From contig NZ_CP029985.1 in the NCBI RefSeq assembly GCF_003355005.1, positions 2,750,501 to 2,814,500 of the forward strand: a stretch of 64,000 nt of DNA. The letters are read 5' to 3'. Under the pieces are notes generated by a model. It was not told the DNA's origin. It did no database searches and saw only the letters and a list, made by a program, of their open reading frames with translations. Position 1 is the stretch's first letter. Each line of letters begins with the position of its first letter. The translations under genes were made by a program, and so were the position numbers. Shown here piece by piece: positions 17,536 to 25,426 of the stretch. The stretch comes from Sphingomonas sp. FARSPH (GTDB lineage Bacteria > Pseudomonadota > Alphaproteobacteria > Sphingomonadales > Sphingomonadaceae).

Positions 17536-18294
17536 TCAGAAGATCGGGTCCTCGCCCGGCCGCGGCGCGACGTGGATGCCGCATTCGATCTTGTCCCAGC
17601 CGCGCCAGCGGCCCGCACGCGGATCCTCGCCCGGACGGACCTTGCTGGTGCACGGCGCGCAGCCGATCGATAGATATCCGTCCGCCTCCAAAGGATGGCG
17701 CGGCAGGTCGTGCTCGGCGAAATAGGCGTCGAGCTGCGGCTTCGCCCAGTCGGCAAGCGGATTGATCTTGAGCCTGCCCTGATCCTCCTCGAACCGCGGC
17801 AGCGCGGCGCGGGTCCCCGCCTGGAACCCCTTGCGCCCCGAAATCCAGGCGTCGAACGGCTCCAGCGCGCGGGCAAGCGGTTCGACCTTGCGGATCGCGC
17901 AACAGCCGTCCGGATCGTACGACCAGCGCAGCCCCTCGGCATCGCGCGCGGCGATCAGCCGCGGGTCCGGCCGCACCACACGCAGGTCGGTCAGCCCGAG
18001 CCGTTCAACCAGCGCGTCGCGATAGGCGAGCGTCTCGCCGAACATCTTTTGCGTATTGGTGAAGATGACCGGGATGTCGCGATCGATCGCGGCGACCATG
18101 TGGAGCAGCACGGCGGATTCCGCGCCGAACGACGATACCGAAGCGACCCGGCCGGCGAGCATGCCGGTCAGCAGCGTGCGCAGCATCTCCGGTGCCGGGA
18201 CACCGGCAAATCGCGCCTCCATCGCCGCGGCATTGGCCACCGAAAAAGCGGGCAGGGTGTCGATCCTGTCCCGGTTGCGGGCGGGTTCAGCCAT
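17536..18294 (-). CDS. cysH: phosphoadenylyl/adenylyl-sulfate reductase
   Basis: Reduces activated sulfate to sulfite for cysteine synthesis. The 252-residue protein has the PAPS-reductase core SSFGAESAVLLHMVAAIDRD, VIFTNTQKMFGETLAYRD and the C-terminal redox cysteine in DKIECGIH (Cys 238). It also has DGCCAIRKVEPL (Cys 131-132) and GCAPCTS (Cys 212 and 215). That CC...CxxC set binds a [4Fe-4S] cluster in enzymes that prefer adenylyl-sulfate, so APS is the likelier substrate although the gene is usually named cysH. It is the last gene of the cobA-DUF2849-cysI-DUF934-cysH operon, overlapping DUF934 by 8 bases. Confidence 0.94.
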   Translation of the reverse strand: MAEPARNRDRIDTLPAFSVANAAAMEARFAGVPAPEMLRTLLTGMLAGRVASVSSFGAESAVLLHMVAAIDRDIPVIFTNTQKMFGETLAYRDALVERLGLTDLRVVRPDPRLIAARDAEGLRWSYDPDGCCAIRKVEPLARALEPFDAWISGRKGFQAGTRAALPRFEEDQGRLKINPLADWAKPQLDAYFAEHDLPRHPLEADGYLSIGCAPCTSKVRPGEDPRAGRWRGWDKIECGIHVAPRPGEDPIF

Positions 18295-18715
18295 GTCGGT
18301 ACTTCCATACCGGCGCCGTCGCGTCTGCCGCCGGCTGATACCGATAGGCGTAGCGATCCAGGGCGCGCGCCAACGTCGCCCGATCGATCGGCGCCTCGGG
18401 CGCGAAGCTGTCGAAGCCGCACCGGCGCATCAGCGGCAACTGGTCGACGAGCACGTCGCCCGCCGCGCGCAGCTCGCCGGCGTAGCCCGCCTCTCGCAGG
18501 ATGCGCCCCGCCGAATAGCCGCGCCCGTCGCGAAAGCTGGGGAAGCTCACCTCGACCAGCGCGAGGCGATCGAGGTACGGCAGCAGCGCACGCGCGTCGT
18601 CGCCCGCTTCAAGCCGCACCGCAGAGGCATTGCTCTGGCCGAGGAAGGCGTCGAGCGTCACCGCGGGTTCGTCCTGCGCCTCGTCCTCGCGAAAGCGGAG
18701 CAAAGCGTCATCCAT
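18287..18715 (-). CDS. DUF934 family protein
   Basis: A 142-residue protein of the DUF934 family, which is nearly always encoded with sulfite reductase and APS/PAPS reductase and is presumed to help sulfur assimilation. Family phrases are LPYLDRLALVEVSFPSFRDG, RGYSAGRILREAGYAGELRA and DVLVDQLPLMRRCGFDSF. I chose the start MDDALLRFRED because it overlaps the cysI stop by eight bases, with GGAGG upstream inside cysI; the frame continues further but antisense or out of frame with cysI. It overlaps cysH by eight bases at its other end, so the three genes are tightly coupled. Confidence 0.9.
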   Translation of the reverse strand: MDDALLRFREDEAQDEPAVTLDAFLGQSNASAVRLEAGDDARALLPYLDRLALVEVSFPSFRDGRGYSAGRILREAGYAGELRAAGDVLVDQLPLMRRCGFDSFAPEAPIDRATLARALDRYAYRYQPAADATAPVWKYRHG

Positions 18716-20339
18716 AGATCGCCTCCTTGAACGGGGCGAAGCCGACCCGGCGATAGGTGTCGAGAAACCGCTCGCCGGCGCGACGTTCGGCGAGGTAGCG
18801 GTCGGTGACGCGTTCGATCGCATCGACGACGCCGTCCTCGTCGAAGCCCGGGCCGGTGATCTTGGCGAGGCTGACGTCCTCCGCCCCCGATCCACCGAGC
18901 GACAGCTGGTAGTTTTCCGTTCCCTTCCGATCGACGCCCAGGATGCCGATATGGCCGGCGTGATGATGGCCGCAGGCGTTGATGCAGCCGGAAATCTTGA
19001 GCTTCAGCTCGCCCAGCTCGCGCTGCCGGTCGCGATCGGCGAAACGCGTCGCGATCTTCTGCGCCAGCGGGATCGAGCGGGCGTTGGCAAGGCTGCAATA
19101 ATCGAGGCCGGGGCAGGCGATGATATCGGTGATGAGATCGAGGTTTGGTTCGGCAAGGCCTGCCTCGACCAACCGCTCCCACACCGTGCGCAGGTCACGG
19201 ATCGCGACATGCGGCAGGACGATGTTCTGCGCGTGCGTGACGCGCAATTCGTCGAAGGAATGGGCCTGCGCCAGGTCGGCGAGCAGGTCGATCTGGTCCG
19301 CCGACGCGTCGCCAGGGATGCCGCCTGCGGGTTTCAGGCTGACGTTGACGATCGCATAGCCCGGGGCCTTGTGCGCGCGGACGTTCTGGTCGAGCCAGAC
19401 GGCGAAGTCGGGATCGCTGCGGTCCGCATCGGTCGGCAGGCCCGTTTCGAACGCAGGCGGCGCGAACATCGCCCGGATGCGGTCGAGTTCGGCGACGGGC
19501 GGGTCGAGGCCGAGGCCCTTCAGCGCGGCGAACTCCTCCTCCACCTGGCGGCGATATTCGTCCGCGCCGATCTCGTGCAGCAGAATCTTGATCCGCGCCT
19601 TGTAGATGTTGTCGCGCCGGCCGTAGCGATTGTAGACCCGTAGACAGGCCTCGAGATAGCTCATCAGCGCGTCTGCCTGCACGAAGTCGCGGATCAGATG
19701 GCTGATCATCGGCGTCCGACCCATGCCGCCACCGACGTAGATCTGCGCGCCGACCGCGCCGTCGCGTTCGACCAGCCGGATGCCGATGTCGTGGAGGCGC
19801 ATCGCGGCGCGATCTTCTTCCGCGGCGATCACCGCGATCTTGAACTTGCGCGGCAGGTAGGTGAATTCGGGGTGGAACGTGCTCCACTGGCGGATCAGTT
19901 CCGCCCATGGCCGCGGATCGGCGATCTCATCCCCGCTCGCCCCGGCATATTGGTCGGCGGAGATGTTGCGGATGCAATTGCCGCTGGTCTGGATCGCGTG
20001 CATCTCGACCGTCGCCAGTTCGGCGAGGATGTCGGGCGCGTCGGCCAGCTTGATCCAGTTGAACTGGATGTTCTGGCGCGTGGTGAAATGGCCGTAGCCG
20101 CGATCGTAGGTGCGCGCGATATGGCTCAGCATCCGCATCTGCCGGCTGTCGAGCGTGCCATAGGGGACGGCGACGCGCAGCATATAGGCGTGGAGCTGCA
20201 GATAGAGGCCGTTCATCAGCCTGAGCGGCTTGAACTGGTCCTCCGTCAGCTGGCCCGACAGGCGGCGTTCCACCTGGTCGCGGAATTCGTCGACGCGGGC
20301 GTCGACGATGCTCTGGTCGTATTCGTCGTAACGGTACAT
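18708..20339 (-). CDS. cysI: nitrite/sulfite reductase (sulfite reductase hemoprotein)
   Basis: Six-electron reduction of sulfite to sulfide using siroheme and a [4Fe-4S] cluster. The 543-residue protein has two ferredoxin-like/siroheme-binding repeats: YGHFTTRQNIQFNWIKLADA and TSGNCIRNISADQYAG in the first half, and the cluster cysteines CPGLDYCSLANARS and SGCINACGHHHAGHIG in the second. Position next to DUF934 and cysH and downstream of cobA argues for sulfite rather than nitrite as substrate. A separate flavoprotein subunit (cysJ) is not in this operon, so electrons may come from ferredoxin; that is inference. Its start lies just after a 128-bp palindromic repeat. Confidence 0.93.
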   Translation of the reverse strand: MYRYDEYDQSIVDARVDEFRDQVERRLSGQLTEDQFKPLRLMNGLYLQLHAYMLRVAVPYGTLDSRQMRMLSHIARTYDRGYGHFTTRQNIQFNWIKLADAPDILAELATVEMHAIQTSGNCIRNISADQYAGASGDEIADPRPWAELIRQWSTFHPEFTYLPRKFKIAVIAAEEDRAAMRLHDIGIRLVERDGAVGAQIYVGGGMGRTPMISHLIRDFVQADALMSYLEACLRVYNRYGRRDNIYKARIKILLHEIGADEYRRQVEEEFAALKGLGLDPPVAELDRIRAMFAPPAFETGLPTDADRSDPDFAVWLDQNVRAHKAPGYAIVNVSLKPAGGIPGDASADQIDLLADLAQAHSFDELRVTHAQNIVLPHVAIRDLRTVWERLVEAGLAEPNLDLITDIIACPGLDYCSLANARSIPLAQKIATRFADRDRQRELGELKLKISGCINACGHHHAGHIGILGVDRKGTENYQLSLGGSGAEDVSLAKITGPGFDEDGVVDAIERVTDRYLAERRAGERFLDTYRRVGFAPFKEAIYG

Positions 20340-20355
20340 GTCGGTCTTCCTAATT

Positions 20356-20483
20356 CCTCCCCGCTGCGCGGGGAGGGGGACCAGCCGCAGGCTGGTGGAG
20401 GGGCAGCCAAGCAGTGCGAGGTCTGGGGCTACCCCTCCACCACCGGCTTCGCCGGCGGTCCCCCTCCCCGCATGGCGGGGAGG
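20356..20483. repeat. 128-bp imperfect palindromic repeat element
   Basis: A long inverted repeat. The left arm begins CCTCCCCGCTGCGCGGGGAG and continues GGGACCAGCC...GGTGGAGGGGCAGCC; the right arm, read in reverse complement, begins CCTCCCCGCCATGCGGGGAG and continues GGGACCGCCGG...GGTGGTGGAGGGGTAGCC. Each arm also contains its own small hairpin (CCCCGC-GCGGGG, and CCAGCC-GGCTGG or its counterpart). This is the form of a mobile palindromic (REP/MITE-like) repeat that I associate with sphingomonad genomes. It lies in the transcribed gap between DUF2849 and cysI. No second copy is seen in this window. Confidence 0.85.
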
Positions 20484-20492
20484 ATCGGTGCG

Positions 20493-20789
20493 TCAGATCA
20501 CCCAATTCCCCGCGTGCGGATCGGCGGGCTTGAGCGTCAGGTCGGGACGGACGGTGGGGCCGAGCGCGCGGATGCGATCCTTGATGTGTGCCGGGCGCGG
20601 TCCGTCGGGCGTCGGGATCGCGTCGATCAGATAGGGAGCGTTGACGCGCCGCGCGCCTTCCTCCGCGCGCAGGATCGCCTCGCCGGCGGCGCCGACGTCG
20701 ACCGCCTCCTCGACATGGCGCGACCAGCCCTCGCCGCTCCACCAGACGACGTCGCCGCTGGCAAGGTCGTTGCCCGTCAGCAGCCTCAT
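20493..20789 (-). CDS. DUF2849 family protein
   Basis: A 98-residue cytoplasmic protein of the DUF2849 family. It starts MRLLTGNDLASGDVVWW, a phrase typical of the family, followed by GWSRHVEEAVDVGAAGEAIL and a C-terminal RPAHIKDRIRALGPTVRPDL. The family is consistently encoded beside sulfite reductase in alphaproteobacteria, which suggests a role in sulfite reduction or siroheme use, but no activity is known. Its ATG overlaps the cobA stop (ATGA). The palindromic repeat separates it from cysI. Confidence 0.88.
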   Translation of the reverse strand: MRLLTGNDLASGDVVWWSGEGWSRHVEEAVDVGAAGEAILRAEEGARRVNAPYLIDAIPTPDGPRPAHIKDRIRALGPTVRPDLTLKPADPHAGNWVI

Positions 20790-21589
20790 GCCGCCATACC
20801 CTCCGCGACACGCGCCCAGCGGGCGAGCTTGTCCTCGGCATCCGAAAGCTCGACGACCTCGCCGACGACGATGATCGCGGGGCTCTTCACCGCCTCGCGC
20901 GTCACCATCGGGCCGAGATCGGCGAGCAGGGTGCGCAGCGCGCGGCTGCCCACTAGCGTGCCGCGTTCCAGCACCGCGACGGGCATGTCCGGGGCGACGC
21001 CGTCCGCCATCAGTTTGTCGGCGATCTCGCCCGCGGTGGCGACGCCCATATAGATGACGAGCGTGCGTCCCTGTCCCGCGAGCCCGGCCCAGTCCTGTTC
21101 GGACAGCCCCTTGCACTGGCCCGCGACGAAGCTGACCGCGCTGCTGTGATCGCGGTGCGTCAGCGGCAGCATCGCCTCCGCCGCGCAACCGAGCGCGGCG
21201 GAAACGCCCGGGATCACCTCGACGGGCAGGCCCGCGGCGCGCACCGCCTCCACCTCCTCGCCGCCGCGCCCGAAGATGAACGGGTCGCCGCCCTTCAGCC
21301 GCACGACCACGCTGCCGGTCTTCACATGCGCAACGATCAGCGCGTTGATCGCCTCCTGTGGTAACGTATGCCGCGCGCGGCTTTTCGCGACCGAAATGCA
21401 CTGCGCATCCGGCGGCGCGAGGTCGAGCACGCGCGGATCGATCAGCCCGTCGTGGACGACGACGTCGGCGCGCTTCAGCGCCTCCACCGCGCGTACCGTC
21501 AGCAACCCGGGATCGCCCGGTCCTGCGCCGACGAGGATGACGCGCCCACGGGCGCCCGGATCGAGAAGCGTAGCCATGGTACGAGACAT
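20786..21589 (-). CDS. cobA: uroporphyrinogen-III C-methyltransferase
   Basis: Adds two methyl groups from SAM to uroporphyrinogen III to give precorrin-2, the first step to siroheme needed by the sulfite reductase encoded downstream. The product (267 residues) has the family motifs VILVGAGPGDPGLLTVRAVE, DVVVHDGLIDPRVL, VVRLKGGDPFIFGRGGEE and EVIPGVSAALGCAAEAMLPL. It is the methyltransferase only; the oxidase/chelatase half of CysG is absent here, so precorrin-2 must be finished by another enzyme. I start at MSRTMATLL; a downstream ATG (21577) and an upstream TTG (21613) are alternatives. It opens the sulfur operon. Confidence 0.93.
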   Translation of the reverse strand: MSRTMATLLDPGARGRVILVGAGPGDPGLLTVRAVEALKRADVVVHDGLIDPRVLDLAPPDAQCISVAKSRARHTLPQEAINALIVAHVKTGSVVVRLKGGDPFIFGRGGEEVEAVRAAGLPVEVIPGVSAALGCAAEAMLPLTHRDHSSAVSFVAGQCKGLSEQDWAGLAGQGRTLVIYMGVATAGEIADKLMADGVAPDMPVAVLERGTLVGSRALRTLLADLGPMVTREAVKSPAIIVVGEVVELSDAEDKLARWARVAEGMAA

Positions 21590-21649
21590 GCGTCCGCCGC
21601 CCTGCTCCGGCAACCGAGCGATGCTTGGGCCGCGGGAAGCGAAGCTATC

Positions 21650-23059
21650 TTATCCGTCGCGCAGGCCGATGCCGATGTTGGCGCGCGCCGAATCCGCCTC
21701 GTTGCTGACCACCGGATAGGCGCAATAATCGGCGGCGTAATAAGCGCTGGGCCGATGGTTGCCCGACCAGCCGATGCCGCCGAACGGCGCGGCGGAACTG
21801 GCGCCGTTGGTCGGCCGGTTCCAGTTGACGATGCCCGCGCGAATGTTCGCCCAGAACCGGTCGTACAGCGCGGGCGTCTGGCTGATCAGCGACGCGGACA
21901 GGCCGTAGCGCGTGTTGTTCGCCTCCGCGATCGCCTGGTCGAAATCGTCGGCGCGGATCACTTGCAGGATCGGGCCGAACAGCTCGACATCGGGCCGTTC
22001 CGCCATCTGCGTCGTGTCGATCAGCGCGGGCATCAGGAACGGCCGGTCGTCCGACAATCGCTCGAGATGCCGGATCGGCCGCCCGCCGCGCATCATCAGT
22101 TCGAGGAAGCTTTCGGTCAGCATGTCGGCGGTCTGGTTGTCGATCACCGGGCCCATGAACGGTTGCGGATCGTCGAACGGGCTGCCGACGATCAGGCGGC
22201 CGATCATCTGATTGATCGTGTCGACCAGCGGGTCGTACAATCTGGTGTCGACGATCAGCCGGCGGCCCGCGGTGCAGCGCTGGCCCGCGGTGGTGAAGGC
22301 GGACTGGATCACCAGCACCGCGGCGGCGTGCAGATCGGGCGTGTCCCACACGACGATCGGATTGTTGCCGCCCATCTCCAGCGCCAGGATCTTTTCGGGC
22401 TTGGTGGCAAAGGCGCGGTTGAGTGCGATGCCCGTGCGCGCCGATCCGGTGAAGAGCAGGCCGTCGATGTCGGGATGCTCGGCGAGCGCCTTGCCCTCCG
22501 CCGGGCCGCCGATCACGACGCGCGCGCAGCCTTCGGGCACGCCGGCGGCGCGATAGCAGTCGATCAGGAACGCGCCCGTCGCGGGGGTCTTTTCGGATGG
22601 CTTGAACACCACGGCGTTGCCCGCGAGCAGGGCGGGGACGATGTGGCCGTTGGGCAGATGCGCGGGGAAATTATACGGACCCAGCACCGCGAGCACACCG
22701 TGCGGCTTGTGGCGTAGCGCCATGCGGCTGCCCATCGGCGAGTCGAGCCGGCGCTGCGCGGTGCGTTCGGCATAGGCGGTGACCGAGATGTCGACCTTGG
22801 CGATGACGGTATCGACCTCGGTTCGCGCCTCCCACAATGGCTTGCCGGTTTCGCGCGCGAGCAATTCGCTGAACGCGTCGTGGCGCTGGCGCACGACATT
22901 GGCGAAGCGGCGCATCGTCTCGATCCGCACGGCGAGCGGTTGCGCCGCCCATTGCGCCCAGCCGCCGCGCGCCGCGGCCACTTCCGCATCGACGTCGCCG
23001 ACCGGCGCGCGCCACAATTCGGCGCCCGTCGCGGGTTCGTGGGAAATGATCTCGGCCAT
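21650..23059 (-). CDS. astD: succinylglutamate-semialdehyde dehydrogenase
   Basis: NAD-dependent aldehyde dehydrogenase, fourth step of the arginine succinyltransferase pathway. The 469-residue protein has FNFPAHLPNGHI in the N-terminal region (VLGPYNFPAHLPNGHIVPAL), VFKPSEKTPATG, the nucleotide loop LLFTGSARTGIALNRAF, catalytic Glu in LEMGGNNPIVVWD and catalytic Cys in TTAGQRCTAGRRL. Start MAEIISHEPATG follows GAGAGGGG; an earlier start at 23113 is less likely. The NFPAHLPNGHI wording is specific to AstD within the superfamily. No other ast genes are adjacent, so the pathway link is by homology only. Confidence 0.88.
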   Translation of the reverse strand: MAEIISHEPATGAELWRAPVGDVDAEVAAARGGWAQWAAQPLAVRIETMRRFANVVRQRHDAFSELLARETGKPLWEARTEVDTVIAKVDISVTAYAERTAQRRLDSPMGSRMALRHKPHGVLAVLGPYNFPAHLPNGHIVPALLAGNAVVFKPSEKTPATGAFLIDCYRAAGVPEGCARVVIGGPAEGKALAEHPDIDGLLFTGSARTGIALNRAFATKPEKILALEMGGNNPIVVWDTPDLHAAAVLVIQSAFTTAGQRCTAGRRLIVDTRLYDPLVDTINQMIGRLIVGSPFDDPQPFMGPVIDNQTADMLTESFLELMMRGGRPIRHLERLSDDRPFLMPALIDTTQMAERPDVELFGPILQVIRADDFDQAIAEANNTRYGLSASLISQTPALYDRFWANIRAGIVNWNRPTNGASSAAPFGGIGWSGNHRPSAYYAADYCAYPVVSNEADSARANIGIGLRDG

Positions 23060-23120
23060 GTCGCCCCTCTCGCTCAAGCGCTGCGGGTTAGGGGAAGGCC
23101 GGGATGGCGGCAAGACGCCG

Positions 23121-24479
23121 TCATGCTAGAGCAGCCCCCATCTCCCGAATGGCGGCGACCTTGGCGTGGAGGCGTGACCAGTCGTCGTCCGCCGCGATCG
23201 GCGCCCAGATCGCCTCGACCTCGTCGATCAGCATCGAACAGGGTTCGCCGTGCCAGTAGGGATGGTCGCGATCCTTGCGCGGCGTGTACGGATCGAGCAG
23301 CCGGCGCAGCTCGTCGAAAGCGTCCGGATAGTCGGCGGGCACGTGACCGCCGAACCAGTCGAAAAAGAAGCGGTCGATCGGCGTGTCGGTGGCGCGCGGT
23401 ACCCGCTCGACGGCCTGTACGACCGCGTGGTCGCGGCGGTCGTCGAACCTCCGGATTCCCAGCCGCCAGAACATCGCCTCCCGGATCCCCGCCTGATAGC
23501 GCGGCGCGAACGTCTGCAGCGTCTCGATCAGCGGATCGCTCTCCGCCACCAGCCGCAGCGACGCGGCGAGCTGCATCACGTCCCAATGGATCGCTTCCGG
23601 CTGGCGGCCGAAGGCGTAGAGGCCGGCGTGGTCGAAATAAGCGGCGGTGAATGCGGGGTCCCAGGTCGGCGCGAACCTCCACGGGCCATAATCGAAGCTC
23701 TCGCCGGTGACGTTGATATTGTCCGAATTGAGCACGCCATGGACGAAGCCCGCGGCCATGTAGCGTGCGGCGAGCGTCGCGGTGCGCTCCACGACCAGAT
23801 CGAGCAGCCGGACGGGATCATCGCCGTCCTCGCCATAGAGTTGGCGCAGCACATAGCCGACGAGCGCGCGCATCCCGGCCTCGTCCTGATGATAGGCGAG
23901 CCGCTGGAACGTGCCGATGCGGATATGGCCATGGCTGAGCCGCACCAGCACCGCGGACCGCGTGGGGGAGGGCTCGTCGCCGCGGACGAGGTCCTCGCCC
24001 GTCTCGATTAGCGACAAGGTGCGGCTGGTCGGCACGTTCAGCGCCTCAAGCATCTCGGTGGCGAGGATCTCGCGCACGCCCCCCTTCAGTGTCAGCCGCC
24101 CGTCGCCGAAACGGCTGTACGGCGTCTGGCCCGAACCCTTGGTGCCAAGGTCCATCAGCCGGCCCGCGCCGTCGCGCAGCTGCGCGAAGGTGAAGCCGCG
24201 GCCGTCGCCGATGTCCGGATTGTACTGGCGGAACTGGTGCCCGTGATATCGCAGCGCGAGCGGCTGTGGCAGCGTGCCGGGCAGTGGGGCGAACCGCCCG
24301 AAATGCCGCGTCCATTCCGCGTCGCTCAGCGTATCGAGCCCGACCTCCGCCGCCGCCGCGTCATTGCGGAAACGCAGCGTCGTCGCGGGAAAATCGGCGG
24401 CGTCGACGGGGTCCCAGAACGTATCGCCGAGATCGAGCAGCGCGGTCTCGGGACGGTAGGCTTGCGGGTTCGCGGGCAT
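23121..24479 (-). CDS. selO: protein adenylyltransferase SelO (YdiU family)
   Basis: Pseudokinase-fold enzyme that transfers AMP to Ser, Thr or Tyr of proteins, linked in other bacteria to redox stress. The 452-residue protein contains the family phrases ALRYHGHQFRQYNPDIGDGR, DLGTKGSGQTPYSRFGDGRL, TLKGGVREILATEMLEALNV, YMAAGFVHGVLNSDNINVTG and SFDYGPWRF. The Asn/Asp in NSDNINVTGE correspond to the metal-binding residues. Eukaryotic and some bacterial SelO proteins end in a redox Cys pair; here the C-terminus is AAIREMGAALA without one. The start MPANPQAYRPE is divergent from the next gene with 38 bases between. Confidence 0.9.
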   Translation of the reverse strand: MPANPQAYRPETALLDLGDTFWDPVDAADFPATTLRFRNDAAAAEVGLDTLSDAEWTRHFGRFAPLPGTLPQPLALRYHGHQFRQYNPDIGDGRGFTFAQLRDGAGRLMDLGTKGSGQTPYSRFGDGRLTLKGGVREILATEMLEALNVPTSRTLSLIETGEDLVRGDEPSPTRSAVLVRLSHGHIRIGTFQRLAYHQDEAGMRALVGYVLRQLYGEDGDDPVRLLDLVVERTATLAARYMAAGFVHGVLNSDNINVTGESFDYGPWRFAPTWDPAFTAAYFDHAGLYAFGRQPEAIHWDVMQLAASLRLVAESDPLIETLQTFAPRYQAGIREAMFWRLGIRRFDDRRDHAVVQAVERVPRATDTPIDRFFFDWFGGHVPADYPDAFDELRRLLDPYTPRKDRDHPYWHGEPCSMLIDEVEAIWAPIAADDDWSRLHAKVAAIREMGAALA

Positions 24480-24517
24480 GCGTGGATATGGAGGCCGCCA
24501 CTCCTGGGACGCAAGGC

Positions 24518-25372
24518 ATGAGCGCATATGAAAACTGCTACTGGATGTCGGCGGACGGGCTGAAGCTGCATTATCGTCGCTATCCCGGCGACGACGGCCG
24601 GCCGCCGATCCTGTGCCTGCCCGGGCTGACGCGCAATGCGCGCGACTATGACGCCTTCGCCGCACGGCTGGCGGGGCGGTGGCGCGTGCTCGCGCTCGAT
24701 TTCCGCGGCCGGGGACGCAGCGAATATGCGAAGGATCCGATGACCTACGTTCCCGCGACCTATGTCGCGGACGTGCAGGCCTTGCTGGCGGAGCAGGGGA
24801 TCGACCGCTTCGTCGCGGTCGGCACGTCGCTGGGCGGGATCGTGACGATGCTGCTGGCGGCCGCGGGGGCGGACATTGCCGCCGCGCTGATCAACGATGT
24901 CGGGCCGGAGATCGACCCCGCGGGCATCGCGCGCATCCGCGGCTATGTCGGCAAGGGCAGCAGCTGCCCGACGTGGATGCACGCGGCGCGTGCCGTCGCC
25001 GATTCGAACGCCGACGTCTATCCGGATTTCAAGATCGAGGACTGGCTGGCAATGGCGAAGCGGCTCTACCGGCTGACCAGCGGCGGCCGGATCGTGCCCG
25101 ATTACGATCTGAAGATCGCCGAACCGTTTCGCGTCCCCGGCAACGAGCAGGGGCCCGACATGTGGGGCGCCTTGTCCGCCCTGCGCGCGGTGCCGACGCT
25201 GATCGTGCGCGGCGGTCGCTCCGACGTGCTCGCGGCGCCCGTCGCCGAGCGGATGGTGCAGGCGCTCGACCGCGCCGACCTGGTGACGCTGCCCCGTGTC
25301 GGCCACGCGCCGACGCTCAGCGAGGAGCCGCTGCGCGCGCCGATCGACCGCTGGCTGGAGCAGGCGGCGTAG
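24518..25372 (+). CDS. alpha/beta fold hydrolase
   Basis: Serine hydrolase of 284 residues, substrate unknown. Features in order: ILCLPGLTRNARDYDAFAAR with the oxyanion region, LALDFRGRGRSEYAKDP, the nucleophile elbow VAVGTSLGGIVTMLL (Ser about 104), ALINDVGPEIDPAGIARI, then PTLIVRGGRSDVLAAPVAER with the acidic residue and the catalytic His in RVGHAPTLSEEP. No signal peptide, so cytoplasmic. The ATG at 24518 gives the normal N-terminus YWMSADGLKLHYRRYPGDDG; the upstream open frame is antisense to selO. Confidence 0.9.
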   Translation: MSAYENCYWMSADGLKLHYRRYPGDDGRPPILCLPGLTRNARDYDAFAARLAGRWRVLALDFRGRGRSEYAKDPMTYVPATYVADVQALLAEQGIDRFVAVGTSLGGIVTMLLAAAGADIAAALINDVGPEIDPAGIARIRGYVGKGSSCPTWMHAARAVADSNADVYPDFKIEDWLAMAKRLYRLTSGGRIVPDYDLKIAEPFRVPGNEQGPDMWGALSALRAVPTLIVRGGRSDVLAAPVAERMVQALDRADLVTLPRVGHAPTLSEEPLRAPIDRWLEQAA

Positions 25373-25426
25373 ACAGCGTCTTATCGGGTTGATACACCCG
25401 GTGATGCAACGACACGGGGGTGCGTG

